Shown piece after piece: positions 53,326-62,055 of a stretch of DNA of 64,000 nt (positions are counted from its first letter, which is position 1; the number at the start of each line of letters is the position of its first letter). The notes under the pieces were generated by a model that saw only the letters and a list, made by a program, of their open reading frames with translations, was not told where the DNA came from and made no database searches. Source of the stretch: Roseibium sp. (GTDB taxonomy: Bacteria; Pseudomonadota; Alphaproteobacteria; Rhizobiales; Stappiaceae); contig JAEPNV010000017.1 in assembly GCA_017643215.1 (NCBI GenBank), forward strand, positions 48,578 through 112,577, written 5' to 3'. The translations under genes were made by a program, and so were the position numbers.

Positions 53326-53700
53326 CTTGAAGGATCGGGCGCCGAAATCAAGGCGGAAGATTGCGGATGTCGGTTTCAGCGCATTGCCGTCCGGTTTAAC
53401 CCGGTTGTGGGATGTTCATTGTCAGCCCGCATTCTTCACCAAGCCGCCCCGGCCCCGAGCCGGGGCCCAGCACTTTGCGGAAGGTGCTGTTTTTCAGGAC
53501 AAAATTCAGTGGCTACTGGTTCCCGGATGGCCGCTCACGCGGCCTCCGGGAAGGCATCGAATAGCCGGTCACCCCAATGCCAGAGCGCATGTCCTGACGC
53601 GTTTTGGCCGCGCAAAGCGCCATTGTTTCAATGACATATGCCTGCCGCCGGATTTTGAACCGGATAGCAGTGGTTTCGGCGCGGGCGTGACGGAACTGGA
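53326..53700. other. Intergenic, with palindromic repeat-like sequence
   Basis: No gene seen. Between about 53440 and 53620 there are several inverted repeats (for example GGCCCCGAGCCGGGGCC and CCCGGATGGCCGC...GCGGCCTCCGGG) typical of dispersed intergenic repeats of Rhizobiales. AAATTCAGTGGCT here recurs inverted near 63422. Confidence 0.5.
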
Positions 53701-53916
53701 TCAGCCGTCGCCGGCGGGCGGATTGCCGGAGCCGTCGGTCTTTTGATAGGCGATCAGATAGGCCCAGGCGGCATAGGCGGCGATCGCCAGGAAGACGTAT
53801 CCCCAAAGCGCGTTGCTGGAATAAAACTCCACACCGGCCCAAAACACACAAAAGGCAACCAGCAGAACACGCCGCCAAAGCGGGTCGAAAAAGGGATGTT
53901 CGGCTTTTCCAAACAT
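53701..53916 (-). CDS. Small membrane protein, DUF3329-like
   Basis: 71 residues, MFGKAEHPFFDPLWRRVLLVAFCVFWAGVEFYSSNALWGYVFLAIAAYAAWAYLIAYQ, with two membrane segments and a short polar tail. The HPFFxPLWRRV start is typical of DUF3329-like proteins. I chose the ATG behind GGAG; an upstream start would add 17 low-quality residues. Function unknown. Confidence 0.65.
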   Translation of the reverse strand: MFGKAEHPFFDPLWRRVLLVAFCVFWAGVEFYSSNALWGYVFLAIAAYAAWAYLIAYQKTDGSGNPPAGDG

Positions 53917-54147
53917 GACGCGGTTGTCTCCATTTTGCGCGTAGGTCCGCCCGGGCGGCCGGCACACAGTGCGTGCGAAGTTTTATCTGCTTGCGTAAAT
54001 TTCGCAATGCGTGCCGGGGAAACGGTCCACCAAAGGCGGCGTTTGATTAATATCATCGCGGTCGTGCCGGCCTCTTGCTGTCTGGGTCCATGACCTGGTA
54101 CCGGCAGAGGCTATTCCGACCTGGTCCCGGCGACTGAGGAGGGCCGA

Positions 54148-55467
54148 ATGCGCGGACTATGGCTGATCGGCCTTTATCTTGGAATAGTGCTTGCGCCGCT
54201 TGGGCTTGCCGCGACAGGTGCGGCCCCTCCGCGACCGGCCCTTGACGAGCTGGCCTCGGGTCTTGGCATGCTGGCATTCGCCATCTTATTGGCCGAGTTC
54301 CTGCTGTCCGGCCGTTTCCGGGCGATTTCCGGCAGCGTCGGCATGGATATCACCATACGGTTCCACCAGCTGCTCGCCCGGACCTGCCTGGTTCTGGCGA
54401 TGGTGCACCCGTTCCTCTACACATCGCCGTTCGGGGCGCCGGTGCCCTATGACCCGACCCGGCAATTGGTTCTCACGGAGCCAGGGGTCGCCTTGGCAAC
54501 CGGCGCCGCCGCATGGGTCCTGCTCCCGGCCTTCGTGTTGATTTCCCTTGGCAAATCAGCGGTGTTCAAGACCTACGAGGGCTGGCGCCTGGCGCATGGG
54601 CTTGGGGCGGCGTTGATCGCCGGGTTCGCCTGGCATCACACCGTCCATGCGGGCCGGTATGCGCAAGATCCTCTCCTGAAAGGACTTTGGACCGCCCTGT
54701 TTGTGGTCGCGCTGTTGTCGCTCGCGTTCGTCTACATCGTGCGCCCGCTCACGCAATCGCGCAAACCCTGGCGGGTCAAGGATGTGCGGCGGGCGGCGGA
54801 ACGCACCTGGGATGTCGTGCTTGAGCCGGAGGGGCACGCGGGATTGAACTACCGCGCCGGACAGTTCGCCTGGATCAACATCGGCCACAGTCCGTTTTCG
54901 CTCTTTGAAAACCCGTTTTCGATTGCCTCGGCGCCCGCCGAGACCGGGGTGTTGCGGTTCGTGATCAAGGAATTCGGCGACTTCACGTCACAGATCGGAT
55001 CCATCGAAATCGGCACGGAGGCCTATATCGATGGTCCCCACGGCCACATGACCGTGCAGGGCCACACGGCACCGGGCATTGGGCTGATCGCCGGCGGGGT
55101 CGGGATCGCGCCGATGCTGTCCATTCTCCGGCAATTGGAGGCCGACGGCGACGAGCGTCCGGTCACCCTGATTTATGGCAACCGGTCGCCCGATCAGATC
55201 GTTGACGGCGAGCTTTTGATGGAGTTGAGCACGCGTCCGAATATTGAAATCGTCCATGTCGTTTCCGAACCGGCGCCGGACTGGCAAGGGGAGATGGGGA
55301 TGATCAGCGCGTCGCTGATCGAACGGCGTTTTGGCGCGCCAAGCCGCCGGGACTGGCTCTACGTGTTGTGCGGTCCGCCCGCCATGATGATAAAGGCCGA
55401 GCGGACGTTGCTGGGTCTTGGTGTGGCGCAGACCAACATTCTTTCGGAGCACTTCACCTATGACTGA
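54148..55467 (+). CDS. Ferric-reductase-like flavocytochrome (membrane haem domain + FAD/NAD reductase)
   Basis: 439 residues. N-terminal ~200: six membrane helices with His residues (RFHQLLARTCLVLAMVHPFLYTS; GWRLAHGLGAALIAGFAWHHTVHAGRY) suited to bis-haem binding. Then FNR-like FAD domain (YRAGQFAWINIG; ENPFSIASAP) and NAD domain (GIGLIAGGVGIAPMLSILRQL; YVLCGPPAMMIKAERTLLGLG). Transfers electrons from NAD(P)H across the membrane to ferric iron or another acceptor. Its end overlaps a 45-residue membrane peptide gene by eight bases. Confidence 0.88.
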   Translation: MRGLWLIGLYLGIVLAPLGLAATGAAPPRPALDELASGLGMLAFAILLAEFLLSGRFRAISGSVGMDITIRFHQLLARTCLVLAMVHPFLYTSPFGAPVPYDPTRQLVLTEPGVALATGAAAWVLLPAFVLISLGKSAVFKTYEGWRLAHGLGAALIAGFAWHHTVHAGRYAQDPLLKGLWTALFVVALLSLAFVYIVRPLTQSRKPWRVKDVRRAAERTWDVVLEPEGHAGLNYRAGQFAWINIGHSPFSLFENPFSIASAPAETGVLRFVIKEFGDFTSQIGSIEIGTEAYIDGPHGHMTVQGHTAPGIGLIAGGVGIAPMLSILRQLEADGDERPVTLIYGNRSPDQIVDGELLMELSTRPNIEIVHVVSEPAPDWQGEMGMISASLIERRFGAPSRRDWLYVLCGPPAMMIKAERTLLGLGVAQTNILSEHFTYD

Positions 55468-55597
55468 CCAGCCAATCACGCGCAAAGGGCGGAGGCGATT
55501 GACGGAACAAGCCCGGCTGATCCGCCTGTGGTGGGTCTTGAACGTTGTCGTCGTCGCGGCGGCCATCCTGTTCGCGGCCCGCACGCTCATCACGTAG
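55460..55597 (+). CDS. 45-residue membrane peptide, partner of the flavocytochrome
   Basis: MTDQPITRKGRRR... is a basic N-terminus followed by one hydrophobic helix (LWWVLNVVVVAAAILFAARTLI). It overlaps the end of the reductase gene by eight bases in another frame, a translational-coupling arrangement. I do not recognise the family. It could be a small subunit or assembly factor. Confidence 0.6.
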   Translation: MTDQPITRKGRRRLTEQARLIRLWWVLNVVVVAAAILFAARTLIT

Positions 55598-55729
55598 GGG
55601 CCGCGGCGGCGGGTGTTGACGATGTCGACAAAGGCTCTTGCGCTCGACGCCAAAGCGGCCGAAGCTCAGGCGCCTTTTGAAATGTGATCACAAATGCGCG
55701 CCAATCGCGCCCCTTGAACCCGTTCCACG

Positions 55730-57049
55730 ATGTTGAAGACGCCCGATCTCCTTACGGTCAACGACCCGGAGGGCGCGCATGCGCCGTCCTACTATGCCGC
55801 CACCGCCCATCGGTCGACCGGTCATCCGGGTCTGGACGGCGACCGCGTTTGCGATGTGTGCGTGATCGGCGGCGGTTACACGGGGCTTTCGAGCGCGCTG
55901 CATCTGGCCGAGCGCGGCCATGACGTGGTGCTGTTGGAAGCCAATCGCATCGGCTGGGGCGCGTCGGGCCGCAACGGCGGACAGGTCGGTCCCGGCCAGC
56001 GTGTGGAGCAGACGGTACTGGAACAGCGTTACGGCAAGGGCCACGCCCGGGCGCTGTGGGATCTGTCGCTGAGTTCGATCGACCTCGTCCACGATCTGAT
56101 CAATCGCTTCGGCATTTCGTGCGACTTCCGTCCCGGACTGATCGAGGCCGTTCACCGCAAGGACTGGGTCGAGGAGGCACGGGATTACGCCGAGCATTTG
56201 CAGCTTGTCTATGGGTATGACCGGCTGGAATTCCTGGATGAAAACCGCATGCGCGCCCGCGTTGCCAGCGCGGCTTATTTTGGCGGCGTCATCAACCACG
56301 GCGCCGGCCATCTTCATCCATTGAATTTCGCCCTCGGGCTGGCCGACGCGGCCGTTTCAAAGGGGGCGAAGCTTTTCGAGGCAACGCGGGTGATTGGACT
56401 GGAACCCGGTGATCCGGTGACCGTTACGACGGAAAACGGCCGGGTCCGCGCCCGCCACGTCGTTCTGGGCTGCAACGGTTATCTGGGCGATCTGGACCGT
56501 CAGACCGCGGCGCATGTCATGCCGATCAACAATTTCATCATTGCCACGGAGCCGTTTTCCGAACACGACGCGGAGGCGCTGATCAAGGACCGGATGGCGG
56601 TCGCCGACAGCAAATTCGTCATCAACTATTTTCGCCTGTCGGAAGACCGGCGCCTGTTGTTCGGCGGCGGCGAAACCTACAGCTATGCCTTTCCCGAAGA
56701 CATCAAGGCGTTCGTTCGAAAGCCAATGCTGGAGATCTTTCCGCAGCTTGAGGATGTCCGGATTGACTACGGCTGGGGCGGAACGCTGGCGATCACGCCG
56801 AAACGCTTGCCGTATTTCGCGCATCTTGCGCCCAACGTCCTGACCGCGTCGGGTTACTCGGGTCACGGCGTGGCGATGGCAACGCTCGCCGGACAGATCT
56901 GCGCCGAGGCGATCGATGGCACTGCCGGGCGGTTCGATGTGTTTGAAAAACTCAACCTTTCCGCTTTCCCGGGTGGCCACCGGTTGCGGTCGCCGCTGCT
57001 GGTTCTGGCGATGACCTGGTTCGCGCTTCGTGACCGGCTGGGGATCTGA
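55730..57049 (+). CDS. FAD-dependent amine oxidoreductase, PuuB / DadA group
   Basis: 439 residues. VCDVCVIGGGYTGLSSALHLAERGHDVVLLEANRIGWGASGRNGGQVGPGQ is the FAD motif with the family's GASGRNGG loop. SGYSGHGVAMATLAGQICAEAI is the C-terminal FAD contact. Close to gamma-glutamylputrescine oxidase and related amine oxidases. No puuA/C/D here, so the substrate is open. Directly followed by a paralogue. Confidence 0.85.
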   Translation: MLKTPDLLTVNDPEGAHAPSYYAATAHRSTGHPGLDGDRVCDVCVIGGGYTGLSSALHLAERGHDVVLLEANRIGWGASGRNGGQVGPGQRVEQTVLEQRYGKGHARALWDLSLSSIDLVHDLINRFGISCDFRPGLIEAVHRKDWVEEARDYAEHLQLVYGYDRLEFLDENRMRARVASAAYFGGVINHGAGHLHPLNFALGLADAAVSKGAKLFEATRVIGLEPGDPVTVTTENGRVRARHVVLGCNGYLGDLDRQTAAHVMPINNFIIATEPFSEHDAEALIKDRMAVADSKFVINYFRLSEDRRLLFGGGETYSYAFPEDIKAFVRKPMLEIFPQLEDVRIDYGWGGTLAITPKRLPYFAHLAPNVLTASGYSGHGVAMATLAGQICAEAIDGTAGRFDVFEKLNLSAFPGGHRLRSPLLVLAMTWFALRDRLGI

Positions 57050-57053
57050 CGTG

Positions 57054-58364
57054 ATGCCCTTGGCACCGGACACCATCGGCAGCTACTGGGAAGCCTCGGT
57101 TGAAATCGCTGCTGTCGACCCGGCGTTGGGGACGGATCTATCCGCCGAGGTGGCGGTGATCGGGGCCGGTTATACGGGCCTCAGCGCCGCGCTTCGTCTT
57201 GCCGAAGCCGGCGTATCGGTCGCCGTTTTGGATGCCAAAAGCGTTGGGTGGGGCGCGTCGGGCCGAAATGGCGGGTTTTGCTGTTTCGGCGGCACAAAAC
57301 TGCCGGAGACCGAGCTCATCCGCCGCTTCGGTCTCGACGAGGCCAAACGGTTCGTCCGCTATCAGATCGAGGCGATCGAAACGGTCAAAACCCGGTTAGA
57401 CGCTTGGGGTGTTGACGCGGACCGGCATTCGGACGGGGAAATCATTCTGGCCCACAGGCCGCGCGATTTTGCAGAGTTCTCAGAGACGGCCGAGCTCCTG
57501 GACCGGCATTTCGGCTACCGGCCCAAGATCCTCAGCCGGGACGCGCTGAAAACGGCGGGCATTCAGGGTCCTGAGTTCTTTGGCGGGCTCCACGTTCCGT
57601 TCGGTTTTGCGCTCAATCCGATGAAATACGTGCTGGCGCTGGCCGACCAAGCGCGGGCGGCCGGGGCCAACGTCTTCGGGGACAGTCCGGTGACGGCTGT
57701 CGCGCGGGAGGGCGCGGGCTGGCGGCTGAAAAGTCCGAGCGGATCGGTCCACGCCCAGAAGGTCATTCTGGCCGGAAACGGCTATGCAAGCGAAGACGCG
57801 CCGAGATGGCTCGCAGGACGGACCCTTCCGGTCATGTCGTCCATCCTTGTCACCCGTCCGCTGACGGAGAGTGAATGTGCCGGCCAAGGCTGGACCTCGG
57901 ATCTGATGGCGGCCGACACACGGACGCTTCTGCACTATTTCCGGCTGTTGCCGGACCGGCGGTTCCTGTTTGGAACACGGGGTGGCATTTTCGAGACAAA
58001 AAGCGCGCTCGCGGCCATGAAACGGCGGAGCCGGGCGGATTTCGAGCGAATGTTCCCCGCTTGGGCCGATGTTGAAACCGAGTACTTCTGGTCGGGTCAT
58101 GTCTGTCTTGCGCGGCGTTTGACACCGTTTGTCGGCCCGGTTCCGGAGATGGACGGGGTGGTCGCGGCGATGGCCTGGCATGGCAGCGGCATTGCCATGG
58201 CCTCGCTTTCCGGTGAAACGGCCGCCGATCTGGTGCTTGGGCGGATCGCGCCGGCCGATCTTCCTGCGGCAATGGCGACACCCTTTGCCCGGTTTCCGCT
58301 GCCGGCATTGCGGCGCGCCTACTTGCAAGCCGCCTACTGGTGGTTCGGGTTCAAGGACCGCTGA
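57054..58364 (+). CDS. FAD-dependent amine oxidoreductase, second copy
   Basis: 436 residues starting four bases after the stop of the preceding gene (ATG preceded by GTG). AEVAVIGAGYTGLSAALRLAEAGVSVAVLDAKSVGWGASGRNGGFCCFGG and AMAWHGSGIAMASLSGETAADLVLG are the same motifs as the neighbour, so the pair are paralogues with divergent substrate pockets. They may form a hetero-oligomer or act on different amines. Confidence 0.85.
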   Translation: MPLAPDTIGSYWEASVEIAAVDPALGTDLSAEVAVIGAGYTGLSAALRLAEAGVSVAVLDAKSVGWGASGRNGGFCCFGGTKLPETELIRRFGLDEAKRFVRYQIEAIETVKTRLDAWGVDADRHSDGEIILAHRPRDFAEFSETAELLDRHFGYRPKILSRDALKTAGIQGPEFFGGLHVPFGFALNPMKYVLALADQARAAGANVFGDSPVTAVAREGAGWRLKSPSGSVHAQKVILAGNGYASEDAPRWLAGRTLPVMSSILVTRPLTESECAGQGWTSDLMAADTRTLLHYFRLLPDRRFLFGTRGGIFETKSALAAMKRRSRADFERMFPAWADVETEYFWSGHVCLARRLTPFVGPVPEMDGVVAAMAWHGSGIAMASLSGETAADLVLGRIAPADLPAAMATPFARFPLPALRRAYLQAAYWWFGFKDR

Positions 58365-58376
58365 GCGGACGCCGGA

Positions 58377-59828
58377 CTATGCCGGCTTGTCGGGCGGATT
58401 GGCGCCCGGCACCCAGGCCAGATTGGCCGGCCATGCCGCGTTTTTCACGCCGTTGTCGAGCGTCTCCCAGTCCGCCTGGGCGGTCAGGCAGGCGCCCTGA
58501 TCGATGTCTCCGTTCCTGACCCAGATATAGGCGTTGTCGCCGGCCCCGGCGAACGTCATCTTGGTCCAGTCCGGAAGGTCGGGGAAATAGCCGCCATAAG
58601 AGCCGGCGCTGGTTGGAAGATAGACCCAATTGCCGATCCGGATTTCGCCGAGTGCCGCGCTTCCCGCGCCAATACCAAAGGAATAGGCGCCGCTTTGGGG
58701 CTGGTTGGACTGCGCCCCGCCCGGATCGGGGCTGTAGCCGCCCGCCTTGTCGTCATCGAGGATCGTCAGCGTGATCAGGCGGTTGGGATCTGCCGTCAGG
58801 AGCACTTTCAAATTGGAATCGGCATACGGAAATCCATAGGAGTTGCTGGTGTCATGAATGACCTCGGCAAAGGGATTTCCGGCGCCGGTCGCAAAGGGCA
58901 CCTGCCCGGGGAACTGGGTGCTGTCATTCAAGCCGCCGGGCGAAAAATAGCCCTCATTGAAGCCGATCATCAGGTTTCGGAAGGTGGAGTTGGTAATCAC
59001 CGCGTCGGCACTGCCGTCGGTCCGGTTTTGCGGATAAACGACGCCGCCATAGGTCAGATACCCACCGTCACAGGCGTAGATGATCGAGCTCGTCAGATTT
59101 TCCTGAGTGATGGTCAGCGCCTTGCCGTTCGGGTCAGTCAGGTGGACCGCGACATCCGACGGCGTGGCCGCGGGCATGAAACTGCCCCTGAAATCGACGG
59201 GCGCTTCGCCCTCGGGCGTATCGGACACGATCCGGAGCGCCGCCGTCGCCTGGCACAGAGCGTCGCGATAGGGGTCAAAGCTGCGGTATAGATCGGGCGC
59301 CAGCGTCGGGGAGAGGATTTTGGTCTGGCCGCTGTCCGCTTGAATGATCGCCGGCGAGGATTTCGGCACCAGCGCGGCGAGCCGGTTCAAGATGGTTCCG
59401 GAAACGGTCAGCGGCGCCATCGGCTCCTTGTAACCCATGGTGAAGGTCTTTTGTTCCGTCGTCGTCCCGGCAAGGGCGAGCGGCAGACCGGCGAGATCCA
59501 CATTCGACAGGTTGATCCACACACCAGTGTCGCTTGGCTTCTTGCTGAATTCGATCCAGCCGAAATAGGTGGGGCCGTCCGGTGTCGGCGGATTGTCGAA
59601 CGGGCCGACGCCAACATAAAGCCGGCCGGAATTGATGGTCTCAAAGCCGATGGTCGCGTTGGCGATGCTGCCAAGCGGCGTCACCACACCCTCGGCGATC
59701 CCGGTCAATCCCGAGACACCGCTGCCGCCATTGTCCGGTTCAGCGGTCAGGAGCACATAAAGCGGTGCGCCATCGGTGCGCTGGTTGCTGAGGAGGATGG
59801 TTGGTCCGGGGCAGGTGGGGTCGCTCAT
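58377..59828 (-). CDS. Glycoside hydrolase family 64-like (beta-1,3-glucanase) protein
   Basis: 483 residues from MSDPTCPGPT (AAAGGA upstream). GH64 marks: the N-terminal thaumatin-like sandwich with YFGWIEFSKKPSDTGVWINLSNVDLAGLPLAL, RSFDPYRDALCQATAALRIVSD, and IGFNEGYF...NPFAEVIHDTSNSYGFPYADSNLKVLLTADPNRLITLTILDD. Laminaripentaose-producing glucanases have these blocks. No signal peptide, odd for a polysaccharide hydrolase. The catalytic acids could not be assigned with certainty. Confidence 0.65.
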   Translation of the reverse strand: MSDPTCPGPTILLSNQRTDGAPLYVLLTAEPDNGGSGVSGLTGIAEGVVTPLGSIANATIGFETINSGRLYVGVGPFDNPPTPDGPTYFGWIEFSKKPSDTGVWINLSNVDLAGLPLALAGTTTEQKTFTMGYKEPMAPLTVSGTILNRLAALVPKSSPAIIQADSGQTKILSPTLAPDLYRSFDPYRDALCQATAALRIVSDTPEGEAPVDFRGSFMPAATPSDVAVHLTDPNGKALTITQENLTSSIIYACDGGYLTYGGVVYPQNRTDGSADAVITNSTFRNLMIGFNEGYFSPGGLNDSTQFPGQVPFATGAGNPFAEVIHDTSNSYGFPYADSNLKVLLTADPNRLITLTILDDDKAGGYSPDPGGAQSNQPQSGAYSFGIGAGSAALGEIRIGNWVYLPTSAGSYGGYFPDLPDWTKMTFAGAGDNAYIWVRNGDIDQGACLTAQADWETLDNGVKNAAWPANLAWVPGANPPDKPA

Positions 59829-59979
59829 GTCGGGTCCTTTTGGATGCGGGGCGCTGTTGTTCTTCGGACGGATCAAAACGGGAGCTGTGAACATGCCGCG
59901 GGCCGATTGAGCCAGCGCAAGGCGGTGCGCTCCGACCTGTGGCCCGGTGTCGGGACCGTGTTTGAATGGAGTTCAGGAC

Positions 59980-60474
59980 ATGCCGGCCAAGTCGAAGGCG
60001 GAACTGATCGCCGTATCGGAAAAGGAATTCGCCAAGCTCGCCAAGGTGCTGGATCAGATCCCGGACCCGCTCCGGCTTGAAAAGGACGAGGAGGGTGTCT
60101 CGCCCAAGGATATCGTCGGCCACCGGGCGCATTGGATCGCGCTGTTTTTGGGCTGGTACCGCGACGGACTCGCCGGCCGGGAGGTGTTCTTCCCGGCCAA
60201 GGGCTACAAGTGGAACGATCTGAAACGCTACAACGCCGATTTGCGCGCCGCCCAGGCGGATCTTGGTTGGGAGGACGCGCGCGCCGAACTCATCGCCAGG
60301 CATGCGGAACTGATGGCGCTGATCGAAGCGGCCAGTGACGGTGCGCTTTACGGCGGCCCGATGGCCGGGGCGCGCAACGACTGGACCGCCGGGCGCTGGG
60401 CGGAGGCGGCCGGTCCCAGCCACTACCGGTCCGCCGCGAAGTATCTCCGCCAGCGGATCCGACAGGGCACCTGA
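59980..60474 (+). CDS. ClbS/DfsB family four-helix protein (DUF1706)
   Basis: 164 residues from MPAKSKAELIAVSEKEFAKLAKVLDQI. SPKDIVGHRAHWIALFLGWYRDGLAG, FFPAKGYKWNDLKRYNADL and RNDWTAGRWAEAAGPSHYRSAAKYLRQRIRQ match ClbS/DfsB-like proteins. ClbS detoxifies colibactin by opening its cyclopropane; most homologues are uncharacterised. No toxin cluster is in the window. Confidence 0.8.
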   Translation: MPAKSKAELIAVSEKEFAKLAKVLDQIPDPLRLEKDEEGVSPKDIVGHRAHWIALFLGWYRDGLAGREVFFPAKGYKWNDLKRYNADLRAAQADLGWEDARAELIARHAELMALIEAASDGALYGGPMAGARNDWTAGRWAEAAGPSHYRSAAKYLRQRIRQGT

Positions 60475-61164
60475 TCAGGGGTTAGCCAAGCCGGCCACGG
60501 CGACATGGACCTCGCAGCGGATACGAAAGCCGAGGCGGTCATAGAGCCGGATCGCCGCATCGTTGTCGGCATAAGCATGCAGGAACGGACAGTCGCCGCG
60601 CGCGGCGATCTGATCGGCGACAAAGGTGGACAGCAGGGCGGCAAGGCCCCGGCCCTGAAACTCCGGATGCGTGCACACGCCGCTGATTTCGGTATAGCCC
60701 GGGACATCCAGCCGGGTGCCGGCCATGGCCGCGAGCCGGTCACCGTCGCGAATGCCCCAGAAGGGGCCGATCTCGAAGGTGCGTTTGAGGAAGGGCCCCG
60801 GTTTGGTGAGTTCGGTCAGCGCCATCATGTCCGGAATGTCGGAGACCGTGAGCCGGTCGATGGTGGCTTGCGCTGACCGGCGGGCGCCGTCCCGCGTTTG
60901 CACCATCTGTACACCGAGGGCGCTCTTGGTCGCCTGCAGTGTTCCGGGCAGGACAATCGGGTCCGCCTGAAGCAGAAACAGGCTGTCATTTCCATCGCGA
61001 ACGAGGCCGTGCAGCGCGTTAAGACTCTGGGCGCTGTCATCGCGCGCCGACGCAAAGGGTGACACGTCCGGATCATATCGGCGGGCGAATTCATCGCCCT
61101 TTCCGAAGTGGATCTGGCGGGTTTGAAGGGCGGTCCAGATCGGGCGGTCAAGCTCTGTGGTCAT
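60475..61164 (-). CDS. GNAT family N-acetyltransferase
   Basis: 229 residues. The GNAT fold lies in the C-terminal half: ISGVCTHPEFQGRGLAALLSTFVADQIAARGDCPFLHAYADNDAAIRLYDRLGFRIRCEVHV, with the acetyl-CoA loop FQGRGLA. Four-base overlap with marR upstream, so its expression is tied to the regulator. Probable acetylation of a small toxic compound, unproven. Confidence 0.85.
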   Translation of the reverse strand: MTTELDRPIWTALQTRQIHFGKGDEFARRYDPDVSPFASARDDSAQSLNALHGLVRDGNDSLFLLQADPIVLPGTLQATKSALGVQMVQTRDGARRSAQATIDRLTVSDIPDMMALTELTKPGPFLKRTFEIGPFWGIRDGDRLAAMAGTRLDVPGYTEISGVCTHPEFQGRGLAALLSTFVADQIAARGDCPFLHAYADNDAAIRLYDRLGFRIRCEVHVAVAGLANP

Positions 61165-61673
61165 GCCGTCCCGCCGCCGTTGTTGCTTCGGCTCCTTGCC
61201 GGTACGCGGTCCTTGAGCGGCATCTCGGCCAGGGCATCCTCCAACTGGGCGAGCTGATCCAGCAGCGGTCCGGAGAGGCTGGCGCAGGCGCCGCGCACCG
61301 CCTCGTCCACCGCCGGCCAGTGGCGCGCTTTGAGTTGACCGGTCAGGGCCGCGCCTTTTTTCGTCAACGCCACCGTGCTGACCCGCTTGTCATCCGACCC
61401 GCGCCGGACCGCGACGAGACCGTCCTTTTTCAGCGCGGTCACGATGCGGGTGATGCCGGGCTGGCTCTGGCCAAGGGCAGCGGCCAGATCACCGACACGC
61501 ATTGGTCCATGCCGGTCGAGCGCGGCGAGCACCGGGTTGTGCGGAACGGCCGGGAGCGGACCGTCCAGATCCCGCATCAGGTCGTGGGTCTGGGCCTGTA
61601 GCCGCTCGCCCAGCCGCTTGAGACGGCTGCCGAGCGTTGTGTGGCCGAGGCTCTTCAAAAGGTCTTCGGGCAT
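61161..61673 (-). CDS. MarR family regulator
   Basis: 170 residues. Winged helix: LAALDRHGPMRVGDLAAALGQSQPGITRIVTALKKDGLVAVRRGSDDKRVSTVALTKKGAAL, diagnostic. Coupled to the acetyltransferase gene. A 12-bp tandem repeat just upstream is its probable operator. Confidence 0.92.
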   Translation of the reverse strand: MPEDLLKSLGHTTLGSRLKRLGERLQAQTHDLMRDLDGPLPAVPHNPVLAALDRHGPMRVGDLAAALGQSQPGITRIVTALKKDGLVAVRRGSDDKRVSTVALTKKGAALTGQLKARHWPAVDEAVRGACASLSGPLLDQLAQLEDALAEMPLKDRVPARSRSNNGGGTA

Positions 61674-61693
61674 GGGGGCTCCATTTTAATAGC

Positions 61694-61717
61694 AAGGTAT
61701 ATAACAAGATATGTAAT
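61694..61717 (-). promoter_or_regulatory. Tandem 12-bp repeat, candidate MarR operator
   Basis: AAGGTATATAAC and AAGATATGTAAT stand head to tail, 21 bases before the marR start. AT-rich sequence in GC-rich surroundings, at promoter position. Confidence 0.45.
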
Positions 61718-62055
61718 GGCAAGCCGTCTTGTGGGCGCGGCGCCGGTTTCTTCTTGACACCCGCCAGAGCCCGCGCGTGCAACAAGGTCCGGCCAAAGAC
61801 CGTCTTCGGTTCCATCTGTCCTGCCCCAGGGTGTCTGATCGGCCAGCGCCGATCGCGGCCGATTCGGCCGGTCAGTCACTTTTCCACAATTATCGGTTGG
61901 CCTGATCGGTTGCTCTGTCCCAGGCCTGCCGCTGCGTCGGCAGGGGCTTATGATCAAGCTCAGACGCCCGGGGCCGGGCATTAAGGTTTTCTTAACTTTT
62001 GCCCAATCACTTTGAGTATCATTGTTTATTGCCGATGACGCTTTGGGGCGAGCCG
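61718..62055. other. Intergenic, several inverted repeats
   Basis: About 340 bases without a gene. A 7-bp hairpin (CCTGCCG/CGGCAGG) lies at 61925-61944 and CGGCCGATTCGGCCG at about 61857-61871. An AT-rich run at 61980-62030 probably contains the promoter of the methyltransferase. Confidence 0.45.
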
